64,000 bases of DNA from Nageia nagi (taxonomy: Eukaryota > Pinophyta), in NCBI GenBank assembly GCA_050084985.1, contig JBITNC010000001.1, forward strand, positions 42,408,001 to 42,472,000. Reading direction: 5' to 3'. The position numbers and the translations under genes are program-made. The notes under the pieces were generated by a model. It searched no databases, was not told the origin of the DNA, and saw nothing but the letters and a program-made list of their open reading frames with translations. Shown piece by piece: positions 56,661 to 64,000 of this stretch. How positions within the stretch are numbered: the first letter of the stretch is position 1; each line of letters starts with the position of its first letter.

Positions 56661-58215
56661 TGAGCATTTATTTTTTTTACCAACTAAGGAGGGGGTTTGA
56701 TTTTTTATGTCCTTGTTTAAATACTCCCAAGAAGCAACGTATTCTCCTTCTTGGTAAGGGAAGGGTAGCCATCACTATTTTACCTATCTGCATTTATTTT
56801 TTTTGACTTGGAGTGCTTGAGGTAAAAGGAGCATTAACTAAGCATAGGTCTCCTTTCTTTTTCATTAATACTTGCAAGCTCTCTAGAAGCAAATGTATAT
56901 TTTTTGGTAGGCATTTAATATTTTTTGCTTGCTTACAAGTCATTTGTTCCTATTAAATGCACTTAGAAGTACTTATACTCCAACTTTAAGCATTGTGGCA
57001 AATAAAGTTAATTCTTTAGGAGTATATTTTTTTTATTTGCCTTAAATACTTTTAAGTTTGGCAATTTACTTAGGTAAAATGATAAATATTAGTGTAACAT
57101 TAACACTTTAAAGTTTTTTTTGTTACCTAAGTATTTTTTAAGTAAACAAGGGAAATTTTTTACTTAAAATATAAATGCATACTTAAAAGATAATTTTTTT
57201 AGCATACAAGTTTTAGGGATAAAACTTTGAGTAAAAAAGGGGGGAATTTGTATAGTTTTTTACTTAAAACTTTATCTAGATCTTGCATGCTAAATTTGTA
57301 ATGCATGCCTCTTAATCTTGTGTAGGAATAAAGCATGCTTAGTACTTAAAATTTTTAAGTTAAATAATGCATTAGATGATGCATGTTTATTACTTAATTT
57401 TTTAAGTTATGAAATAATGCAATTTTTTAATGAATGGATTAATGCTAAGTAGGACTTAGCCTCTTTTTTATTCATTAAAGTGTTGAATGAATGAACTTGA
57501 GCAAGTATGCAAAATGTAAAATTGTCCTTTAGGGGTTAGTACAAAACCCATTGGACTCTTATATTTCAAGTTCTTGTGGATGATGTATTTTTAATACTTT
57601 ATATTTTTGCATAATTACTTTATACTTGCAAAATGCAAAATATTGAAAGTAACCCCTAAAATGAACACATCCGCATGTACTTTTCCACAACATGACTTGT
57701 TTGGGGAGCCACGAGGGGAGGATAGGGCAGACTGGAGCCCTTTTAGTATGAAGAGCCAAGTGGTGGTAAATCTGTCTTAATTGCCCCTAAGACCTCTGTT
57801 GGATTGGACATAACTCTATTAGGTGACAGGCATGTGTGTAGTGATACCACATGTCCGCACATCCATTCAAAGATTATCCTGATAACCTAGGAGGAAAATT
57901 GAAAACCTTAAACAAGATAATTAAAATGGTCGGTCCAAGATACGTCGGATCCTTGGAAAATAGTTGGTACTTCTCCTTGAGAGAGTATATTACTGACTAA
58001 GGTGAACTGGTTGAGGACTGGTAGTACCTGGGCTCCACCTTGTGGGCATCCAGGTGAAGGCCTAATTCTATACAAGAAAATAACCTCAACTTTATCTTCT
58101 ACGAATCTTGGTTTATAAGTTTGCACATGTGGGACATGTTTCCTTATGTTTGATTTGTATAGATGGTAAATTGTAGAAATTTATTCATTCTTCTTACTTA
58201 TTTACTTTTGTAGCA
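56661..58215 (+). other. leader of D, 3' part, shared with B and C
   Basis: Aligns in reverse with 31350-29794 of B from the phrase TTTTTACCAACTAAGGAGGG onward. Holds GCAACGTATTCTCCTTCTTG (56735) and later relatives of it, and the conserved block at about 57650-58080 (for example GTGTGTAGTGATACCACATG at 57834). No gene. Confidence 0.8.
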
Positions 58216-61200
58216 ATGGTTGAAACCTTCATACTCAAGCATATACTTGACAGTTCCAACTTTGGCATATAGGAACCTTGTATGAGAGCTGAGTTATAAG
58301 CAAGGAAGCTGTGGCAGATAGTTAATGAAGACTTGGTCACTCCTACAGATGAGAAGGCTCTTGAAATATACAACTCAAAGAATGAGTTAGCAACTTCAAT
58401 GATTTATCATGCAGTTTCAGATGATGTACTTCTCATGATCTCTTCTTCAACATCAGTAAAGGAAGCTTGGGATAGACTGAAGAAAATTTACCTTGGGTCA
58501 AAATTTTCAAGGAGGTTCACTATTTTATAAAAGTTGTTGCAATATCGTCAAGGTGAAGATGAAAGTGCTTCTATTTACTTGACCAAAATCATTGACCTCA
58601 GGACACAACTGGTTGGCTATGGTGCAATTGGATCAATGATGAGTTCATGGTCTTCATCATTCTTCAAAGCCTTTCTACAAAGTTCAGTAACTTTGTCACG
58701 GTTATGAAAACTAGGCTCAACGATGAAGAAGATGTCATCTCTCTTGATAACCTTTCTAGACTCCTTCTAAAGCATGAGGAAACTTTGAATAAGAAAATGT
58801 TGAACTTTCTCCAAAGGACAATAACATTGCTCTAGGAGTAACCAAAACTCCTTTCAATAAGAAGTTCAATCATTATAAATCCAAAGATAACAAATCTTCA
58901 TCTACCTTCAGGAAGCATGAGAAAAAGGGCAACAATAATGGCAACTTCAAGCAAAGGAATGACAAAGCTGGATCAAGCAATCCAACACTTAAGGAAAAGT
59001 TTGATGGAAATTATAACTTTTATGGCATCTTTAGGCACAAAGAGTATGATTTTCGTAAAAGAAATTTGCTCAAAAAGGTAAGGGAAATGCAAATGTGAAA
59101 AATATCAATAATAATAAGAAGACCAAGCATGCTGCTACTATTGCCTACTACTCAGTGACTCAAACTATTTCAAATGATTGGATTGTTGATTTAGGATGCA
59201 CTAATCACATGTGTTATGAAAAGGATAAGTTTGAAAACTTTCATAATTACAAGAAGGATGCAGTTGTGATAGGTGATAATTCAGTTCTTAATGTTCAAGG
59301 AATAGGGAGTGTGAAGATTCATGGAAAGGTTCTTGATAATGTCTTTTATGTGCCTAAACTAAGGATGAATCTTATCTCCATAATTCAAATTACAAGGAAA
59401 GGATACTCATTTGAGTTTACCTCACACTCCTGGTGTGTTAAGAAAGAACTTACCACCTTGATGAAAGGATCAGTAAAGGATGACCTTTATTTTATGGATC
59501 AAGTTCCTTCAAAGATGTGTCTTGCTGCAAATGTTTGTTCAAAGGGTAATCTTTGGCATCAACGATTAGGGCACCTTAACCATAAGAGTATTCAAGATAT
59601 GAAAAATCAAGAACTTGTGGAAGGTTTACCTAATATTTCACCCATAATTGGTCTCTATGAAAGGTGCATTCTAGGAAAGATGAATAGGTAAAAGTTTGAA
59701 AAAGATAAGGCAACTCAAGCTACTCATCCTCTTCAACTTGTGCATTCAGATTTGATGGGTCTATTTCAGACTAAGTCTCTAGGGGGAGCTTCTTATTTTC
59801 TAACCTTCATTGATGACTTTAGCAGGATGACATTTGGTTATCTACTTGAGCACAAGGATTAAACTTTTGACAGGTTTAAAGACTTCAAGTTTCTTGTTGA
59901 AAATCAAACTGATTTTAAGATCAAGATGCTGAGATCTGATAATGGGGGGTGAGTATAATAGCAATGAGTTTAATGACTATTGTGTTAAACATGGGATCAA
60001 GCAACAATTCACAATCCCTTACACCCCTCAACAAAATGGAGTTTCTGAAAGGAAGAATCGAACCATTATGGAAATGGCAAGGTACATGTTGGGTAACCTT
60101 CCTAGTTTCTTATGGGGTGAAGCTGTTCACACTACTATTCACACCCTAAATAGGTGTCCTACTAAAGCAATTGAAGGTAAAACTCTGTATGAAGCATGGA
60201 TAGGAAAGAAACCTAACATCTCACACTTTAGGGTCTTCGATTGTGATGCATTTACCTTCATTACCTCAGAGAAAAGAAAGAAGTTGGATAACAGATCAGA
60301 AAAATGCATCTTTATGGGGTATGATAATCAGCATAGAGGTTACAGGCTCTACTCCTCATCCCATAAAATAATCTTTATTTCTAAGGATGTCAAGTTCAAT
60401 GAACTTCCTGAGGATACGACTTCTCATGCTGAGGTGTCTGATTCAGATGACTCTTCGCCTGCACCTAACTGGTTGGATCATAATGTAGGGAAGTCATAAC
60501 AAGATCAAAATTCTTTAGCTCAGAGAATTACAAGGAGTATGACCTTGAATAAATCTTTATTTTCCAAAATTGATAATACGAATGAGCCATTAACCTTCAA
60601 GAAGCTTCCAAACAAGAGTGTTGGATGGAAGCTATGAAAGTTGAATATGAGGCGCTTATGAAAAATGAAACTTGGGATTTGGTTCCTTATCCCAATGAGA
60701 AAAATGTGATTGGAAATAAATGGATATACAAGGTCAAGTACAATTCTGATGGAGAAATTGAAAAATACAAAGCAAGGTTAGTGGCCAAAGGATTCGCTCA
60801 GAAATATGGTATTGATTATGAGGAAACCTTTGCTCCTATGGCCAAGATGCCTACTATCAGGATAATCCTTGCTCTTTCTATAGCTCAAGGATGGAAAGTT
60901 TTTCAACTTGATGTCAAGAGTGCATTTCTCAATGGTGACTTGGATGTAGAAATCTACATGAATCAACCAGAAGGATTTATTCCAGAAGGCAAAGAGTCTT
61001 TTGTGTGCAAGCTAAAGAAGTCTTTGTATGGACTTAAGCAAGCACCTAGAGCATGGTACAAAAAATTTTTAGGATTCTTTGCAGATATTGATTTTTCCAA
61101 GTGCTTCTCTGACTCAGATCTCTATGTACTCAATCAAGGAAAAGACGTGGTCTTAATTCTCCATTATGTGGATGATCTTCTCATAACTAGCAATAATATT

Positions 61201-62125
61201 GAAATCATCTAAGAGTGCATATCCAAACTGAAGGCAACATTTGAAATGATTGATCTAGGTTTATTGCATTACTATCTTGGGATGCAAGTATACCAACACA
61301 AAGATTGTACTTATCTTATTCAATCTAAGTATATATTAGACATCTTACAAAAGTTTGGAATGGAGGAGTGTAGATATGCTGTAATACCTATTTCTCCTAG
61401 AATTGTTATATCTCTGAGCTCAGATTCTCAGTTGGCTGATGCTACAGCTTATAGGCAATTGATCGGTAGTCTTCTGTATCTGACTAGCTCTTGACCTAAT
61501 ATTGCCTTTGTAGTGAATCTGATGGCATGATTCATGCAAAAACCATATGTTGAGCACCTCAATGCTATTAAGCAAATCTTGAGGTATGTGGCAAGGATAA
61601 AGGATCTTACTCTTAAGTATTCCAAAGTGCCCTTGATTGTTCTCTTCGGGTTCTTAGATTCTAATTATGGGGAGATAGAGATGATAGAAAATCAACCTCT
61701 GCATATGTGTTCAGCATTGGTTCAGGTGCTATCTCTTGAGCTTCTAAGAAGTAACCTACTATGACTCTTTCTACCATCGAAGCTGAATATCAAGCCATGT
61801 CTGTTGCCACCTAGGAAGCTATTTGGCTGAGGCATCTTCTGAATGAAATTGGGTATGAGCAAAATAACCCATCTCTTATTTCTTCAGACAATCAATCGGC
61901 TATCTCTTTGGCTAAGAATCTTGTGTTACATCAGAGAACCAAACATGTGGAAATCCAAGCCCATTTTATCAGGGAGAAGGTTCTAGATGACATCATACAC
62001 TTGGAGTATTGTCCATCTACTGAAAACTCTGCTGATTTATTCAAGCCCCTTCCTGAAGCTCAGTTCAGCAAGCTTAGGGATTCTCTCGGGGTGGTAAAGT
62101 TGCCCTCAAGGGGAGTGAAGTTTGA
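58216..62125 (+). pseudogene. element D Copia gag-pol, frameshifted
   Basis: From ATG 58216. Gag starts MVETFILKHILDSSNFGI and continues EKALEIYNSKNELATSMIYH. Protease DWIVDLGCTNHMCYEKDKF has the catalytic D-S-G changed to D-L-G. Integrase: NLWHQRLGHLNHKSIQDM finger, YNSNEFNDYCVKHG, PQQNGVSERKNR. RT is the best preserved part (60625-61212): [55 protein letters not shown]. RNase H is frameshifted; tail TKHVEIQAHFIREKV. Frameshifts near 58620, 58850, 59945 (an extra G in a G-run), 60500-60600 and 61650-61900, plus several stops, inactivate it. One G is lost in the run before the end, so the frame no longer stops at 62123-62125 as in B but reads on into the minisatellite. Confidence 0.92.
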
Positions 62126-62159
62126 ACTTTTGTTAGTGATGACAACTTCACCTCTAAGA

Positions 62160-62590
62160 GGCCCTTTTTTATTGTATATTTTATACCTCCGTGGTAAGTT
62201 TGCTTTGCATGAGAAACTTGTTGTACAATTTTTGTTATAGAGTGTTGATTATGATATACCTCTGTGGTAAGTTTGCTCTATGTGAGAAACTTGTTGTACA
62301 TTTTATACCTCTATGTGAGAAACTTGTACAATTTTTTGAGCATATAATTGTGGTAAGTTCACTCTATGTGAGGAACTTCTTGTACATTTTATACCTCTAT
62401 GGTAAGTTTACTCTGTGTGAGGAACTTCTTGTACATTTTATACCTCCATGGTAAGTTTGCTCTACGTGAGAAACTTGTTGTACATTTTATACCTCCATGG
62501 TAAGTTTTCTTTGCATGAGAAACTTGTTGTACATTTTATACCTCCATGGTAAATTTGCTCTGCGTGAGAAACTTGTTGTATAATTATATG
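62160..62590 (+). repeat. subterminal minisatellite of element D
   Basis: About nine units of TTGTACATTTTATACCTCC, ATGGTAAGTTTGCTCTG and CGTGAGAAAC, unit about 47 bp, the reverse complement of the array in element B. Copy number and order differ between B and D. Confidence 0.9.
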
Positions 62591-63065
62591 TTATGCTTTA
62601 TTAATAATCAACACATGTCTATATACAACAGTGACTATGAGTGATGGCTTGGCATCTCCGTGATGACTTATAGTGCACCATTGATCAATTATTTATAAGA
62701 TGGCATTATTTGATTCACTTATTAATAAAATGAATATATGATGCATCTAACTGATTTTGTTCATGAGTTGCTTGTAGCATGCAGGATCTTCTTTCAGAAA
62801 TGCAGGTTACTCACCTTGTGTAAGCAAGCTCATGGAGACTCACATGTCAGCTTAAAGTTGATCAACTACTATGTACAGTGAAGCCAGTTGTGGTTAATGA
62901 TTGTATTGTAAACCATTTTGTCAAATGGTAATGTAGTGAGTCTCAAACTAGTCTCAAAAAGATTCTCAAATATGTAAATGTTCTCATCTCCGCTTGTATC
63001 TCTATGGAGGAGAACTCTCTCTTACTCTCTCTCTTCTCTCTTCTACGCTCTATCCCAATATTGCA
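62591..63065 (+). other. 3' non-coding region of element D
   Basis: Closely similar in reverse to 24892-25350 of B. Ends in a pyrimidine-rich CTCTCTCTTACTCTCTCTCT stretch near 63015. No gene. Confidence 0.8.
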
Positions 63066-63076
63066 TTAAGGGGGAG
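63066..63076 (+). promoter_or_regulatory. polypurine tract of element D
   Basis: TTAAGGGGGAG directly before the 3' LTR. Confidence 0.85.
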
Positions 63077-63563
63077 TGTTAGAATTTGTAATGAAATATT
63101 GTGAATATCTAAACTCTGTGTAAATTCAATTAATCACTTAAAGGATATGTAGATACCTTAAGGATTAATTGAATTCTTTATTATGTAAACTTTGACCTTA
63201 CCATGTGGTTAGTTGGTAGTTAAAGTTAGGTAATACATTTATTGTAACCCTAACCTTACCCTTGGGTTAAAGGGAGGTTAGGGAGGTGCTCTCATGCTAT
63301 AAATAGAGGGCCTCACCTCTTGTAAAACAACTTGGATTTTGAGTAAGATTACTCTACTAGTTTGTGTAGGAGAGAAAAGAATTGTTGTAAGAGGGTGCAT
63401 AGATTGAGAATTGAGATCTAGTTGTGGATGTACTCCCAAGGAGGGAGGAACCACATTATATTTGTGTTATCTTGTGTGAATGGTGTTATTAGCTTGTAGA
63501 TGTTGAATGATTGAGTTTCTATAGTCTTGGACCTTGAGGATTAGTCTAGATCTAAATCCTTCA
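63077..63563 (+). repeat. 3' LTR of element D
   Basis: Partner of 52253-52740; ends AAATCCTTCA and is followed directly by telomere-like repeats. Confidence 0.93.
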
Positions 63564-64000
63564 AATCATAACCCTAGCCCTATACCCTACATCTTAAACC
63601 TTAAACCTTAAATTGTAAATCATAACCTTAACCCCAAACCTTAAACCAAAACCCTAAATCCTACATTGTAACCAAAACATTAAACCCTTAACCTTAAACA
63701 TTTAACATTAAATATTTAATCCTAAATATTTAACCCTAAATTGTAAACCCTATCCCTATACCCTAAATCCTATACTCTAAACCCTAAGTCCTAAAAACTA
63801 ATCGTAAACCCTACTAATTAAACCCTATACCCTATACCCTAAATTATAAACCCTAGTCCTATACCCTAAACCCTAAACATTAAACCTTGGTTAAACCATA
63901 AACCCTAAATCATAAATTGTAACCTTAAACTAAAACTATAAATCCTAAACCTTATACCTTAAATCATAAACCCTAGCCCCTAAGCCCTAAAACATTAAAC
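63564..64000. repeat. interstitial telomere-like array, right part, runs off the edge
   Basis: Continues the degenerate CCCTAAA array of 51101-52252 in the same orientation, including the CCCTAGCCCTATACCCTACA phrase at about 63571. Confidence 0.92.

Larger units (their letters stand above)
52253..63563 (+). mobile_element. Copia element D, plus strand, inserted in the telomere-like array
   Basis: LTRs 52253-52740 (488 bp) and 63077-63563 (487 bp), TG...CA, with few differences by eye. Without the nested element E it is about 8.7 kb. Outer flanks are AAATA and AATCA, so a target duplication is not clean, perhaps through decay or because the target is itself repetitive. Same family as element B by LTR and pol. 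Confidence 0.92.

Noticed and set aside
52248-63568. Clean target-site duplication for element D
   Set aside because: Flanks AAATA and AATCA do not match well and the target is itself repetitive, so no duplication is claimed.

Overview
This window is repeat-rich nuclear DNA of a land plant, most likely a seed plant with a large genome. It contains Ty1/Copia, SIRE-type Copia, Ty3/Gypsy and gag-only LTR retrotransposons, plant mobile domain and PPR-like remnants, and a degenerate plant-type telomere repeat (CCCTAAA). I see no intact single-copy host gene, no tRNA or rRNA gene, no CRISPR array and no prokaryotic gene. The species cannot be named from the sequence.

Layout. 1-3.9 kb: decayed minus-strand Gypsy element (gag, protease, RT) running off the left edge. 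3.9-6.2 kb: non-coding, with two tandem-repeat blocks. 6.2-22.1 kb: decayed plus-strand Tat-like Gypsy element (gag, protease, G-patch-like motif, RT, RNase H, a second archaeal-type RNase H, integrase). It is split inside its protease by a complete SIRE-type Copia element at 8082-17358, with 1.96-kb LTRs, a CTTCA target duplication and one gag-pol frame carrying six nonsense codons. 23.9-41.7 kb: minus-strand Copia element C, whose 3' LTR is split by a related minus-strand Copia element B at 24387-33514 (target duplication GACCT). 42.5-45 kb: fragment of a plant mobile domain gene next to simple repeats that hold a solo LTR (42965-43540, target duplication TCACC). 45.7-46.4 kb: 57-bp minisatellite. 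47.5-48.6 kb: Copia gag-protease fragment, minus strand. 49.4-50.3 kb: AT-rich low-complexity DNA. 51.1-52.25 kb and 63.56-64.0 kb: one interstitial telomere-like array, split by plus-strand Copia element D (52253-63563). D in turn holds a young 2.6-kb gag-only element E (54023-56655, target duplication GTTGT).

How the parts relate. B, C and D are relatives with very long (3-5 kb) untranslated leaders. A block of about 420 bp near gag is conserved in all three, and in B and D a 45-50 bp minisatellite lies between pol and the 3' LTR (C keeps a remnant). At the same place in each leader there is different, more GC-rich material. In B and D this includes PPR-like coding fragments, plus an antisense short-chain-dehydrogenase-like piece in B and a poly(A)-tailed unknown reading frame in D. 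That pattern of repeated capture or replacement of host-derived sequence in a Copia leader is the best candidate for something undescribed here. All gag-pol genes are broken except the gag of E.
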